Source: BNXB01 sp031556375 (lineage in GTDB: Bacteria; Bacteroidota; Bacteroidia; Bacteroidales; Azobacteroidaceae). From it: a stretch of 64,000 nt of DNA. How positions within the stretch are numbered: the first letter of the stretch is position 1; each line of letters starts with the position of its first letter. Below are positions 27,009 to 36,307 of the stretch, in pieces. The position numbers and the translations under genes are program-made. The DNA is taken from positions 1 through 64,000 of the forward strand of contig JAVBTA010000003.1 in the NCBI GenBank assembly GCA_031556375.1. Reading direction: 5' to 3'. The notes under the pieces are model-generated. The model worked only from the letters and a program-made list of their open reading frames with translations, ran no database searches and was not told the DNA's origin.

Positions 27009-28319
27009 TTATTTGAGTTTTTCAAATATCCATTGCCAGGCGGCATCCCATTGTTCAGGATAAGTCCAGTGTGCAGTTTCCTCTACCAGAAGTAATTCTT
27101 TAGGGGCTGTAATGACATTATAAGCAGAATACATGGAAGTCGGAGGACAAACCATATCATTGTAACCGAAAGAGTAAAACCCCTGGACTTTAATCTGGCG
27201 GGCAAAGTTAACGACATCGTAATATTTAGAATTTTCAATCTTTTTTACAACGATAGGATCTTTTTTATCTGCATTACGGAACATGTGAGGCCATCCTCCA
27301 GCGCGCCCGTTAAGATATCCTGTCAGGTCTGAAAGGGCAGGATAGAATGCAGCTAATCCTTTGATACGAGGGTCTAAACCGGCTGTAACAATAGATAAGG
27401 CTCCACCCTGGCTTCCTCCGTTGACAATTATGTTTTTTCCGTCAAACTCAGGCATAGAGAAAATATAATCTACAGCGCGTACACATCCGAGATATACACG
27501 TTTGTAATAATAATCGTCACGATTATCAAGATTAGAGAATGGATATCCGGATAAAGCGCCTCTGTCGAGCTCTGTATAAGCATTATTCGGCATGTTGACA
27601 GGAATGCCATGGATTCCTATTTCCAGGATGATCAATCCTTTAGCTGCACTCGTAACATCGGCACCATAAGGACGAATTCCGGCACCAGGAACTTTTAACA
27701 CTGCAGGATATTTGCCCGGAGCTGTTGGAACACATAAAGTTCCATAAATTCTTCCTCCCAGACGGTAGTTTTGTATTCCGACCTGATATACATTTACTTT
27801 ATCCGTGCAGCGATCTGTTAACAATGTTACAATAGGATCAAGTGGAATTTTTGCATTTTCGGCTTTTGCGTTTTCCCAGAATGCAGTGAAATCGGCAGGA
27901 AGAGTAGTGGTAGGCTGTATTTTTTCGGGTTCGAAACCGGCGGTTGCACGTCCTTCATAATCGCGTCCGTCGTATTTGACATAAGCAAGACAACGTAAAA
28001 ATCCTGAAGTTTTCATTGTTCCGGCATCGATAGTTGCTTTTCCGTCTTTCAAAGTGATAGTTTTTGATTCCCGGGCAGGCAGCATATCTTCTGAAATTTC
28101 GTAACGCAATTCGATATTTTTCATCAAAACATCTTTTTTTGCCACTTCAATATTGAATTTTACCTTCTCTCCAATTTTGTAAGTCCAGTTATCATGTTCA
28201 GGGGCAACACTGACCTCGATTAGACGTTGAGCCGGTTGGGCAAATAAAGAACTTGAAATAAATAAAACTAAAATAAAGCTAAATAACAGTTTAGGGTGGG
28301 TAGTAATTTTTCGTTTCAT
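27009..28319 (-). CDS. Secreted acetyl xylan esterase / cephalosporin C deacetylase family hydrolase
   Basis: The 436-residue protein has a signal peptide (MKRKITTHPK then a hydrophobic core to FAQ). A beta-sandwich-like N-terminal region (about 30-140) precedes an alpha/beta hydrolase of the AXE1 type. The nucleophile Ser303 lies in GGSQGG, and the catalytic His is in ETAHWTYPEQW near the C-terminus. Family members remove acetyl groups from xylan oligomers or other sugars. No xylanase is nearby, so the substrate is open. It has its own -7 element at 28352-28359. Confidence 0.85.
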   Translation of the reverse strand: MKRKITTHPKLLFSFILVLFISSSLFAQPAQRLIEVSVAPEHDNWTYKIGEKVKFNIEVAKKDVLMKNIELRYEISEDMLPARESKTITLKDGKATIDAGTMKTSGFLRCLAYVKYDGRDYEGRATAGFEPEKIQPTTTLPADFTAFWENAKAENAKIPLDPIVTLLTDRCTDKVNVYQVGIQNYRLGGRIYGTLCVPTAPGKYPAVLKVPGAGIRPYGADVTSAAKGLIILEIGIHGIPVNMPNNAYTELDRGALSGYPFSNLDNRDDYYYKRVYLGCVRAVDYIFSMPEFDGKNIIVNGGSQGGALSIVTAGLDPRIKGLAAFYPALSDLTGYLNGRAGGWPHMFRNADKKDPIVVKKIENSKYYDVVNFARQIKVQGFYSFGYNDMVCPPTSMYSAYNVITAPKELLLVEETAHWTYPEQWDAAWQWIFEKLK

Positions 28320-28351
28320 GATTGAGTTTTTAAGATTACGATTTAGAGGAG

Positions 28352-28359
28352 CAAAGGTA
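28352..28359 (-). promoter_or_regulatory. -7 promoter element of the esterase gene
   Basis: TACCTTTG on the minus strand, 32 bases before the ATG. Confidence 0.55.
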
Positions 28360-28368
28360 ATAAAATTT

Positions 28369-28410
28369 TGAAAAAAAATTCCGGCATGCCTTCACAGGCG
28401 AGCCGGAATT
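28369..28410 (-). terminator. Terminator of the second sigma operon
   Basis: AATTCCGGC/GCCGGAATT forms the outer stem and GCCT/AGGC the inner stem, followed by a run of eight T on the minus strand. Confidence 0.85.
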
Positions 28411-28445
28411 ATTAATTAAAAGCAAAAAAATATGATAAGATTGAT

Positions 28446-28946
28446 TTAATTTTCTTCGATCATGGTGATACTGACAATTTCTTCTGTTTTTTTATCTTCC
28501 TTTTTGTCTTTTACATCCTTGCTGTCATTACCAGTAATAATTATCGCATTTTCTGCATTACTCCAGTTATTCACACTAAAAGTTGAATATGAACTGCCCC
28601 TTCTGGTACTAAAACTGAAAGTAACATCTTTGAACTTAAAAAATTGCGGCACCATTCTTCCATCTTTTTTACTATAAATAACTTCATAAGCCGACGGTTC
28701 GTCTTTTTCAAATGCAGCAATAAATTCGTCAACCAGAGCTTTGTTGGATTTTATTTTGATTGTTGTAATAGATTGTTTTACTTTCATTGTCTCTTTGTCT
28801 TTCTTCCGAACAACATTTACTTCCACATTGTCTGCTGATTCGCATTTTTTCACCATTGCTCTTAGAGCGTTTTGCGCCATTAAATCAGAAGTCAGTCCTG
28901 TAGTAATCAGAATAATGGCAACAAGTAATAGATTTTTAATTTTCAT
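28446..28946 (-). CDS. Small exported protein, probable DUF5024 family
   Basis: With the start at 28946 (product begins MKIKNLLLV) the protein is 166 residues and has a signal peptide ending in LMAQ. The mature part is lysine-rich and has a charged tail (KKEDKKTEE). I think it fits DUF5024, but this is from memory of the family shape. It occupies the same slot as the DUF4252 gene in the sister module at 22240 and is likely its functional counterpart. Confidence 0.65.
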   Translation of the reverse strand: MKIKNLLLVAIILITTGLTSDLMAQNALRAMVKKCESADNVEVNVVRKKDKETMKVKQSITTIKIKSNKALVDEFIAAFEKDEPSAYEVIYSKKDGRMVPQFFKFKDVTFSFSTRRGSSYSTFSVNNWSNAENAIIITGNDSKDVKDKKEDKKTEEIVSITMIEEN

Positions 28947-28958
28947 AATTCCCAATTT

Positions 28959-29543
28959 TTAATTGCATTCTACATTTAATATTTCTTTTACTGTTTCTCT
29001 CGTTTTTTCGTCCGGAAAACTATTTATCAGTTCACAATATTGATTTTCGATTTCCTGTTTTATATCGTCGTAATCTTTTTGATTTGAAAGCTTGTAAATC
29101 AATTTTTCCATTGTTTGTTGTTGTTTGGATACCGCTGCAACAGTTACCTCCAATTCCGGACGAATAATATCCATATCTGTTATGATTTTGCCATTCCGGA
29201 TAATGTAACTACCTTCATAAGGGTCAAAAGCCTTGTTATCATTCTTCATTGTTTTACTAAAAACAGTTATCAATAATAAAAATGAAGCCGCGATCCCGAT
29301 CCAAGCACTCCATTGTTTGATTTTTGGAGTCAATTTTTTAGTTTCAGAAGTTTCATCCGTAGCGTTAATACATTCGTCTTCCATTCCTGTTTCAAAGAAT
29401 TGAAACACGGAAATATATTGTCGCAGGCGTTCCGGAATGTTATCTCCGGAAAAGAAAAGATATAATTCTTTTTCTTCTTTATTTGACGTTTTTCCATCGA
29501 AAAAGCGCTCAATCAGGTCTTCGATATATTTATAATCAAACAT
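28959..29543 (-). CDS. Probable membrane anti-sigma factor
   Basis: The 194-residue protein has the same plan as the one at 22706: an acidic N-terminal region beginning with EDLIERFFDGKTSNKEEKELYLFF, one membrane helix at about 81-99, and a periplasmic helical tail. The NIPE(E/R)L segment is shared with the 22706 protein, supporting common ancestry. It overlaps the upstream sigma gene by 8 bases. No classical zinc anti-sigma motif is present. Confidence 0.65.
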   Translation of the reverse strand: MFDYKYIEDLIERFFDGKTSNKEEKELYLFFSGDNIPERLRQYISVFQFFETGMEDECINATDETSETKKLTPKIKQWSAWIGIAASFLLLITVFSKTMKNDNKAFDPYEGSYIIRNGKIITDMDIIRPELEVTVAAVSKQQQTMEKLIYKLSNQKDYDDIKQEIENQYCELINSFPDEKTRETVKEILNVECN

Positions 29544-30042
29544 AATTCTTTTCTAAATTAAAAAATAGTTCTTTGACTTTTTTTCTACCTCTCGAGAGAT
29601 TCATCCGGATTGCTTCCGGCGTACTTCCTGTCAGTTCAGCAATTTCTTCGACTTCATATCCTTCAATATGCTTCATTCGTAATATAGACTGTTGTAAATC
29701 TGGGAGTTGACTTATTATTTGCATGACATGATTTAACTGATCCTTCATTTCCAATTGGTGGTATAATGAGGTTTCTTCATCTGTCATTTGCAGTCCGTCC
29801 AGATTTCCGGGTTCCCGTTGAAGCACTCTTAATTTATTAATACTTAGATTTTTAACAATTGTTACTGAAAGAGCTGCCAAATTATTGTAATCAGATAATT
29901 CATTCCGCATATACCATAACTTCAGAAAAAGCTCCTGAACGATATCTTCAGCATCTTCTTTATTGTCAAAGAACCTCCTGGCATAGATCAGCATCTGTCC
30001 ACGCAATGGCAAAACCTCTTGTTTAAATCGTAGTTGATCCAT
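29536..30042 (-). CDS. ECF-type RNA polymerase sigma factor
   Basis: The 168-residue protein has region 2 (ARRFFDNKEDAEDIVQELFLKLWYMRNEL) and region 4 (LPDLQQSILRMKHIEGYEVEEIAELTGSTPEAIRMNLSRGRKKV). It leads a module parallel to 22240-23754. The two modules lie on either side of hutU-ftcD and the esterase gene. Target genes are unknown. Confidence 0.9.
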   Translation of the reverse strand: MDQLRFKQEVLPLRGQMLIYARRFFDNKEDAEDIVQELFLKLWYMRNELSDYNNLAALSVTIVKNLSINKLRVLQREPGNLDGLQMTDEETSLYHQLEMKDQLNHVMQIISQLPDLQQSILRMKHIEGYEVEEIAELTGSTPEAIRMNLSRGRKKVKELFFNLEKNYV

Positions 30043-30179
30043 GTTCTATATTAACGACAAAACAAACGAAAAAATGTAACATCAGAAGATGAAATTCTTT
30101 TGAAATTGATATGTGTTTTCTATAAAAGCAGAATGGATTTGGATTAACAGGCTCTAACAAATCTAAAAAAATCATAAAC

Positions 30180-30260
30180 ATGACAAATCTTACTGAAGCC
30201 CAGAATCGACAGTTTAGTGACCAGGATAAAACAAATGATCTTATGTGGATATTGAAATAA
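30180..30260 (+). other. Candidate 26-codon small ORF
   Basis: An ATG-to-TAA frame encodes a 26-residue hydrophilic peptide starting MTNLTEAQNRQ. It is followed 10 bases later by a strong terminator-like hairpin. No ribosome binding site stands out and there is no family match I know. It could be a small protein, part of a small RNA, or chance. Confidence 0.2.
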
Positions 30261-30270
30261 ATTATTAATT

Positions 30271-30317
30271 AAGAGGCTGTAAAGATATTTAATGTATCTT
30301 TATAGCCTCTTTTCTTT
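30271..30317 (+). terminator. Strong hairpin with T run ahead of the phosphatase-fold gene
   Basis: A 17-base stem (AAGAGGCTGTAAAGATA with its complement, one G-T) and a seven-base loop are followed by TTCTTTTTT. No established gene lies upstream on this strand, so it would end a transcript covering the small ORF or an RNA. Confidence 0.7.
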
Positions 30318-30336
30318 TTTAAATAAATAGAGAACA

Positions 30337-31389
30337 ATGAAGAAAATAATATATATTGCTCTTTCTGTATTTTTTATGACCTTGATTTCATGTGATGCTA
30401 AAAGTGCGGATAATGAAAATAAAGAAATAAGTGTTCTACAATTTAATATTTGGCATGGAGGTACTTCTTTTCAGGGAGCGTACGATGCTGTTGTCGATGA
30501 AATAGTTCGCCTGAATCCTGATTTCGTGACTTTCAGCGAAGTAAAGAATGAAACTGATAGTCGTTTTTGTGATCGTATTATGCTTTCATTGAAAGCCCGT
30601 AATAAGACATATTATTCTTTTTACTCAAGTGATGCTGGATTATTGAGCCGGTTTCCAATTACGAATAGTGGAAAAGTATTTCCGGAGGAGGGAGCTGGAG
30701 GAAATTGTACCTATAAATTAATCACCCGTGCCGGAGATATAGAAGTTGCCGTTTATTCGGCACATTTGGATTATATCCATTATGCACCATACTTACCTAG
30801 AGGGTATGACGGATATACCTGGAAAAAATTACCAGCTCCGGTAACTGATGTCGATAGTATTTTGACCAGTAATCTGACCTCACAAAGAGATGAAGCTATA
30901 ACCGCTTTTCTTAAAGAAGCTCAAAAAGACATCCAGGCGGGACGATTTGTAATTATCGGAGGAGATTTCAATGAACCGTCTCACCGCGATTGGACAGAAG
31001 CTGTAAAAGATTCATTTGATCATCGTGGTTGCATTGTCCCCTGGACTACAACTATTATGCTGGAAAACGCCGGATTTATTGACAGTTTTAGGGAAAAATA
31101 TCCTAACCCGGTAATTCATCCAGGATTTACATACCCAGCTGATTGTAAGCAGGTTGATGTGTCGAAGTTAGCCTGGGCGCCTGATGCGGACGACAGAGAC
31201 CGTATCGATTTTATCTTTTATTATCCTCACAAGGGAATAAAATTGAAAGACTGCATTATTGTTGGCCCCAAAGGTTCGATTGTACGTAACCAACGGGTAG
31301 AAGAGACCTCTCAGGATGTTTTTATTGAACCGAAAGGAGCCTGGCCGACAGATCACAAAGCGGTGCTTACAACTTTTATGTCGGAATAG
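30337..31389 (+). CDS. Endonuclease/exonuclease/phosphatase-family lipoprotein
   Basis: The 350-residue protein has a lipoprotein signal with Cys19 in LISC. The fold's metal and catalytic blocks follow: LQFNIWHGG, a glutamate in TFSEVKN, GGDFNEPSH and the final DHKAVL. Such surface enzymes may act on sugar phosphates, sphingomyelin-like lipids or DNA; the substrate is not predictable. The stop codon lies inside a bidirectional terminator shared with cysK. Confidence 0.88.
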   Translation: MKKIIYIALSVFFMTLISCDAKSADNENKEISVLQFNIWHGGTSFQGAYDAVVDEIVRLNPDFVTFSEVKNETDSRFCDRIMLSLKARNKTYYSFYSSDAGLLSRFPITNSGKVFPEEGAGGNCTYKLITRAGDIEVAVYSAHLDYIHYAPYLPRGYDGYTWKKLPAPVTDVDSILTSNLTSQRDEAITAFLKEAQKDIQAGRFVIIGGDFNEPSHRDWTEAVKDSFDHRGCIVPWTTTIMLENAGFIDSFREKYPNPVIHPGFTYPADCKQVDVSKLAWAPDADDRDRIDFIFYYPHKGIKLKDCIIVGPKGSIVRNQRVEETSQDVFIEPKGAWPTDHKAVLTTFMSE

Positions 31390-31415
31390 AAGGAGTTTCG
31401 AACTCCTTCTATTCC
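31383..31415. terminator. Bidirectional terminator between convergent genes
   Basis: A perfect 15-base stem with a three-base TCG loop overlaps the stop of the 30337 gene and ends one base before the cysK stop. Confidence 0.85.
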
Positions 31416-32348
31416 TTACTCCGAATAAAGCACTGTCGATAAATATCTCTCTCCTGAGTCCGGCAAAATTGCCACTATATTTTTACCTTTATTTTCAGGA
31501 CGTTTTGCAAGTTGTATGGCTGCAAAGACTGCAGCTCCCGATGAGATTCCGGCTAAAAGACCTTCTTCTTTGGCTAACTCTCTGCTGGTCTGTATAGCCT
31601 CCAGATTTGTGACTGTAATTATTTCATCTACAACATCCGGATTATACACTTTAGGAACAAAACCGGCACCAATACCCTGGATCATATGTGGACCAGGACT
31701 CCCTCCTGACAAAACGGGAGAATCGGCAGGTTCGACAGCAACCACCTTAATCTCAGGCTTGTATTGTTTAAGAGCTTTTCCGGCTCCACTGACAGTACCT
31801 CCGGTTCCGACTCCAGAAACAAAAATATCGATTTCTCCATCTGTGTCATTCCAGATCTCGACTGCGGTTGTTTCCTCATGTATCTTCGGGTTTGCAGGAT
31901 TTTCAAATTGTTGAAGTATTATTGATTTTGGATTTTCACTCCTTAATTGTTCCGCTCTGGCAATAGCACCTCGCATCCCTTCTTTACCTGGAGTTAAAAC
32001 AATAGTAGCGCCAAAGGCTTTTAAAAGATTTCTGCGTTCCTCACTCATCGTTTCCGGCATAGTAAGAGTCAGTTTGTAACCTTTTGAAGCACAGGTCATG
32101 GCAAGCCCGATACCTGTATTTCCGCTTGTAGGCTCTATGATTTCGCTGCCTGCTTGTAACATATTCATTTTTTCAGCATCTTCGATCATAGACAGTGCTA
32201 TACGGTCTTTTACACTTGAAGCCGGATTGAACGATTCCAATTTCCCAATAATTCGGGCATTCAGACTCCTATTCTTGTTTAGATTGGAAAATTCCAATAG
32301 GGGAGTATTTCCAATTAAATCAGTGAGTTTTGAAGCAATCTTTTTCAT
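31416..32348 (-). CDS. cysK: Cysteine synthase CysK
   Basis: CysK makes cysteine from O-acetylserine and sulfide with pyridoxal phosphate. I take the ATG at 32348 (product begins MKKIASKLTD, 310 residues); the longer frame to 32411 runs through the promoter. Lys47 in NPASSVKDR binds the cofactor, TSGNTGIG is the substrate loop and GTGGTVSG the phosphate-binding loop. The gene stands alone with a -7 element at 32382-32389. Confidence 0.95.
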   Translation of the reverse strand: MKKIASKLTDLIGNTPLLEFSNLNKNRSLNARIIGKLESFNPASSVKDRIALSMIEDAEKMNMLQAGSEIIEPTSGNTGIGLAMTCASKGYKLTLTMPETMSEERRNLLKAFGATIVLTPGKEGMRGAIARAEQLRSENPKSIILQQFENPANPKIHEETTAVEIWNDTDGEIDIFVSGVGTGGTVSGAGKALKQYKPEIKVVAVEPADSPVLSGGSPGPHMIQGIGAGFVPKVYNPDVVDEIITVTNLEAIQTSRELAKEEGLLAGISSGAAVFAAIQLAKRPENKGKNIVAILPDSGERYLSTVLYSE

Positions 32349-32376
32349 ATGAAACTTGTTATCTATGTATATACTT

Positions 32377-32452
32377 GAACGCAAAGATATTAAGTAACAA
32401 AGACCGAACATTTTTTGTTTCGAACTTCCGGAACTTAAGTATCTTTGCGTTC
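32377..32452. promoter_or_regulatory. Divergent promoter pair formed by an inverted repeat
   Basis: GAACGCAAAGATA (32377-32389) is repeated inverted as TATCTTTGCGTTC (32440-32452), with TTAAG/CTTAA extending inward. Each arm contains an outward-facing TATCTTTG -7 element. The leftward one drives cysK. The rightward one has TTTG at 32414-32417, 22 bases ahead, and would transcribe antisense to the DUF4249 gene. Confidence 0.6.
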
Positions 32453-32529
32453 AGAAAAATATATGCAAATATAAGAAAGAGATTTAGTTAAATCAATATC
32501 AAAATAATACAAAAATGAACAAATAATTA

Positions 32530-33615
32530 TCAATAAAACACTTCGTTCTCATATACAATATATTTTAACTGATTGATTGATCCTAAAATACCAATTCCGC
32601 CTTCAATATTATTGAAGACTCTGAACGGCTCAATAACATCGTCAGTATGGTACAAAAATTTTTGTAACGAATTGTAGTATTGATATAATTCAGGGGAAAG
32701 AGCCTGCAAACGGATAGTTACCTTAATCTTTTGGGATTTTATATATTTCGGTTCAATATAACTGTATCCGGAATAAAATCCTGAATTAGAAGGGTATGGG
32801 ATATATACATTTAAAGTATATTCTGAGTTTGTGAATAAATCATCAGTAAAAATATTGTAATAATTCTGCATAAATTCCATCTCTGCAAAATCTGTATTGT
32901 AATTATTTTTGGGTGTTCCATTGGTAATTGCCGGATCGTCAGTATTCATGGTCTTGTAAGACAGTGTCGTTTTTTCCGGTAAATTATGATACTCGGCATA
33001 TTCCGGATCAATTTGTACCTCTATATCCGTAGCTACAAATATGCGGTAATAGTTTTTAATTTCCGGTTGATCCTTTATTCTGATCAATAAACGTAATTGT
33101 TGCCCGTAGATGTTTCCATTATTCTGATAAAAAGCGATAGTATCAACCCCCAAAATCTGAGGTTGTATCGGAATGGTGGTAGATGCGGAAATCTTCCTGC
33201 CATCCTGATTTGCTTCAATCTTAAATTTGTCTCCAGCTTTGATCTGCTTATCAATATAATAGGTGATACTGTCTTTAGAATTAGTATATATATCCGGTTG
33301 TAATATGTCGTTTTTGTATAGAGCTGTTTGTACATTCGGTAAATAATATACTTTCGGATCGGCATACCAGGATGTCCAGTATTGACTTTCAGATTTCAAT
33401 GCTTTTCTGGAATTTTCAGTACTAAATATTGATTTACTATCCGAAAAATAGACTCTATTGGTGTCATTTTGCATTAAAATAATACTATTCATCACCAAAC
33501 GTGACGGAACATAAATATCATCTATTTCTTTTTCAGACTCAAAATCGCAGGAAACAAATCCACTTATAATTATGAATACAGGGATGAACCATGTATATTT
33601 CTTAAAATTCTTCAT
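32530..33615 (-). CDS. DUF4249 family lipoprotein, partner of the TonB receptor
   Basis: The 361-residue protein has a lipoprotein signal with Cys24 in FVSC. A beta-rich body follows with the family's typical ADPKVYYLPNVQTALYKN and KFKIEANQDGRKISASTTIP segments. DUF4249 proteins are encoded next to STN/plug-type TonB receptors, as here, and are thought to sit at the cell surface with them. It is the last gene of the operon. Substrate unknown. Confidence 0.82.
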   Translation of the reverse strand: MKNFKKYTWFIPVFIIISGFVSCDFESEKEIDDIYVPSRLVMNSIILMQNDTNRVYFSDSKSIFSTENSRKALKSESQYWTSWYADPKVYYLPNVQTALYKNDILQPDIYTNSKDSITYYIDKQIKAGDKFKIEANQDGRKISASTTIPIQPQILGVDTIAFYQNNGNIYGQQLRLLIRIKDQPEIKNYYRIFVATDIEVQIDPEYAEYHNLPEKTTLSYKTMNTDDPAITNGTPKNNYNTDFAEMEFMQNYYNIFTDDLFTNSEYTLNVYIPYPSNSGFYSGYSYIEPKYIKSQKIKVTIRLQALSPELYQYYNSLQKFLYHTDDVIEPFRVFNNIEGGIGILGSINQLKYIVYENEVFY

Positions 33616-33639
33616 ATTGTCTGTTTTTTAACTTATTAC

Positions 33640-36300
33640 TTAAAACTTATAGGTATATGTCAATGACGGAAGTATTGGCAATAAACTTATCCGTTTCAAT
33701 ACGAATTTTCCCTTATTGTCACTAAACCCGGGGTATACCAAAAAGGGACATGCCTGATTATATACATTGTAGATAGTCAGATTCCAACTGGCTTGCCGGC
33801 CTTTAGGACTTTTCTTCCGATAATAATTAATGCTGAGATCCAGGTGATGCGTAGGATCTATCCGGTAATTGTTCCGGTCTCCATATTTTTCAATCCATTT
33901 TGAGGTCGGAATATATGTATAGTTATAACCTCCTCCATTGTAATAATTAACATTCGTCATCCGGCTATCTTCAAGTTCATTTCCGGGTAGAGTAGGGTAC
34001 TCTTCCAGAGCCAGAGTTACATTGTTTCCGGAAGCAAAGGTCCAGGCTGCTGAAAAATCAAATTTTTCATTCATTTTATACACCAGATTTAGCTTTACGT
34101 CATGCCTTCTGTCATATTTGGCCGGAAAACGTTTTCCTCCGTTTATAGTCGGAAATTTCCGGTCGTTCCAGGCCAGGGTATAACCAATCCATCCGGTAAG
34201 CTTTCCTGTTGTTTTCTGGGCAAATAATTCAACTCCATATGTACGTCCGTCTCCGGATTCGACCTGTCTGTCCCAGGTTGTAGAAGGACTGGCCCAGGAA
34301 GATCCGTCTTTATATTCCAGTAGATTTTTCATCGTTTTATAGAAACCTTCTATAGAAAAATTATACCCTTTTCGTGTGTCATAAAATGCTCCCAGAGTCA
34401 CCTGACGAGAACTCAATGGAGAAAGATTGGGAGTTACAGGTACCCATAGATCAGTCGGTTGACTCAATGCACTTGAAGTTAGCAGGTGGATATATTGATT
34501 CATCTCGGTGTAAGATGTCTTAAACGATAAATTATCATTCATCTCATAGCCCAAAGATAAACGGGGTTGTACCGACCAATAACTTTTTCCTCCAACTTCA
34601 AACATCGAGGAATGTATCCCGACATTTGTTTTCCATTGGTCTGTTATTGCTATCTCGTCTTCAATATAAAGTGATGCTTCATTTGCTTTTATATTTTCCG
34701 ATAAAAAAGAATGATTGACATCTTTGATTATGGTTCCTTCTTTCTGTTCATACTGCTTGGTTCCGTGTACTTCCGGTTTAAAAGTATGGTAAATATAACC
34801 ACCCCCAAAACGAATGTGATGCCTGTTGTTTGGTAGATATTCGAAATCAACATTTCCGCTCCAGTCTTCGATTCCTGAATATTGGTATGTTGTATATTCA
34901 TAGTTATAATCTTTTTGATCAGGCTGATATTTATTAACCGATTTATATCCCACTTTGTTTTTGAAGTCTAAATTATAATTATTATATGCAACTGTAGTAT
35001 TTACAAATAATTTATTATTGAAAACATAATTCCAACGTAAAGAACCAATGGTATTTCCCCAATGATAATCTACGTCTTCAAAATTCGTTTTACTTCCTCC
35101 GTCATCTTCGGTATTGAATCCCATTTTATCTTTGCCCTGATAAAAACTAAAATACAAACGGCTTTTATCAGAAAATTTGTGATTCAATTTTGCATTTACA
35201 TCATAAAAATAAATAATGGGTACCGTCTCATCTGTAAAAACATCCGCAATTCTTAAGAACCCATCAATATACGACCGTCTGGCAGAAAAGCTGAATGAGG
35301 TCTTATCCTTGAGAATAGGACCTTCCAGATTGAACCTACTGGACAAAAGACCGATACTGAAGCCCCCATGATAATTTCTCATATCTCCGTCCTTCATCCT
35401 GGTATCGATAACTGACGATAAACGACCGCCAAAACGTGCCGGAAAGCTCCCTTTGTACAAAGTTACTTTCTTTACGGCATCACCATTGAAAATAGAAAAT
35501 AGTCCGTAAAAATGGCTGGTATTGTACACATTCACCCCATCCAAGAGTGTAAGGTTTTGGTCGGGCCCTCCTCCACGGACATATAGTCCGGACGACCCTT
35601 CAATACCAGCCTGAACTCCCGGCAATAACTGTAATGTTTTTATTATATCCGTTTCACCAAACGGTACAGGAGTATTTTTTATATCTTCCATCGAAAATTC
35701 AATTGATCCGCTGGATGGGCTGAAAACTTTCTTTGGAGTTACAACAATTTCTTTCAGCCAGTTCTGTTGTTCCAGTTCCAGTTTCAGAATACTGTCCTTA
35801 TTCAAAGATAGCGGTAGGTCAACAGGTGTATATCCGACATAAGATATATGCAGGTTTTGTGTTCCTGCAGGAACCGTAAAAGTAAAATATCCGTAATCGT
35901 TGGTCATTGTTGCCGACTGACTGTTTTTATCAGAAACAGAAGCTCCAATCAGTGTTTCTTTATTTTTCAAATCCGAAACAAAGCCGGAAATGGTTACTTT
36001 TTTTGCAGTTTTTTTTAGCAGAATATGTTTTCCTGATATTTTCCATTCAATACCGGAATTGTTAAATACAAGTTGTAACGCTGCTCCCAGGTTTTTGTCC
36101 TTGAAAGATACAGTCTTAACTACAGATAAATCAATGGTCTCATTATAAACGAATCTGTATTCACACTGTGATTCGATTTTTTTCAAAATCTCCTTTAAAG
36201 GCTCATTTTTTACCGACAGAGAAAGCAATTCCTTCCCCTGTGCCTTTGTCACTTGTATTATAAAGCAACAAAGACATAACATGATTAACCGTTTAGTCAT
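33640..36300 (-). CDS. TonB-dependent outer-membrane receptor with STN domain
   Basis: The 886-residue protein has a signal peptide, an STN domain (about 25-75, EPLKEILKKIESQCEYRF), a carboxypeptidase-regulatory-like domain (about 105-190), a plug domain (DIIKTLQLLPGVQAG, GGPDQNLTLLDGVNVYN) and a long beta-barrel. The STN domain usually signals to a FecR anti-sigma factor. The fecR and sigma genes directly upstream fit a ligand-sensing uptake system. The ligand is not predictable; iron chelates or glycans are both possible. Confidence 0.92.
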   Translation of the reverse strand: MTKRLIMLCLCCFIIQVTKAQGKELLSLSVKNEPLKEILKKIESQCEYRFVYNETIDLSVVKTVSFKDKNLGAALQLVFNNSGIEWKISGKHILLKKTAKKVTISGFVSDLKNKETLIGASVSDKNSQSATMTNDYGYFTFTVPAGTQNLHISYVGYTPVDLPLSLNKDSILKLELEQQNWLKEIVVTPKKVFSPSSGSIEFSMEDIKNTPVPFGETDIIKTLQLLPGVQAGIEGSSGLYVRGGGPDQNLTLLDGVNVYNTSHFYGLFSIFNGDAVKKVTLYKGSFPARFGGRLSSVIDTRMKDGDMRNYHGGFSIGLLSSRFNLEGPILKDKTSFSFSARRSYIDGFLRIADVFTDETVPIIYFYDVNAKLNHKFSDKSRLYFSFYQGKDKMGFNTEDDGGSKTNFEDVDYHWGNTIGSLRWNYVFNNKLFVNTTVAYNNYNLDFKNKVGYKSVNKYQPDQKDYNYEYTTYQYSGIEDWSGNVDFEYLPNNRHHIRFGGGYIYHTFKPEVHGTKQYEQKEGTIIKDVNHSFLSENIKANEASLYIEDEIAITDQWKTNVGIHSSMFEVGGKSYWSVQPRLSLGYEMNDNLSFKTSYTEMNQYIHLLTSSALSQPTDLWVPVTPNLSPLSSRQVTLGAFYDTRKGYNFSIEGFYKTMKNLLEYKDGSSWASPSTTWDRQVESGDGRTYGVELFAQKTTGKLTGWIGYTLAWNDRKFPTINGGKRFPAKYDRRHDVKLNLVYKMNEKFDFSAAWTFASGNNVTLALEEYPTLPGNELEDSRMTNVNYYNGGGYNYTYIPTSKWIEKYGDRNNYRIDPTHHLDLSINYYRKKSPKGRQASWNLTIYNVYNQACPFLVYPGFSDNKGKFVLKRISLLPILPSLTYTYKF

Positions 36301-36307
36301 AAATTAA

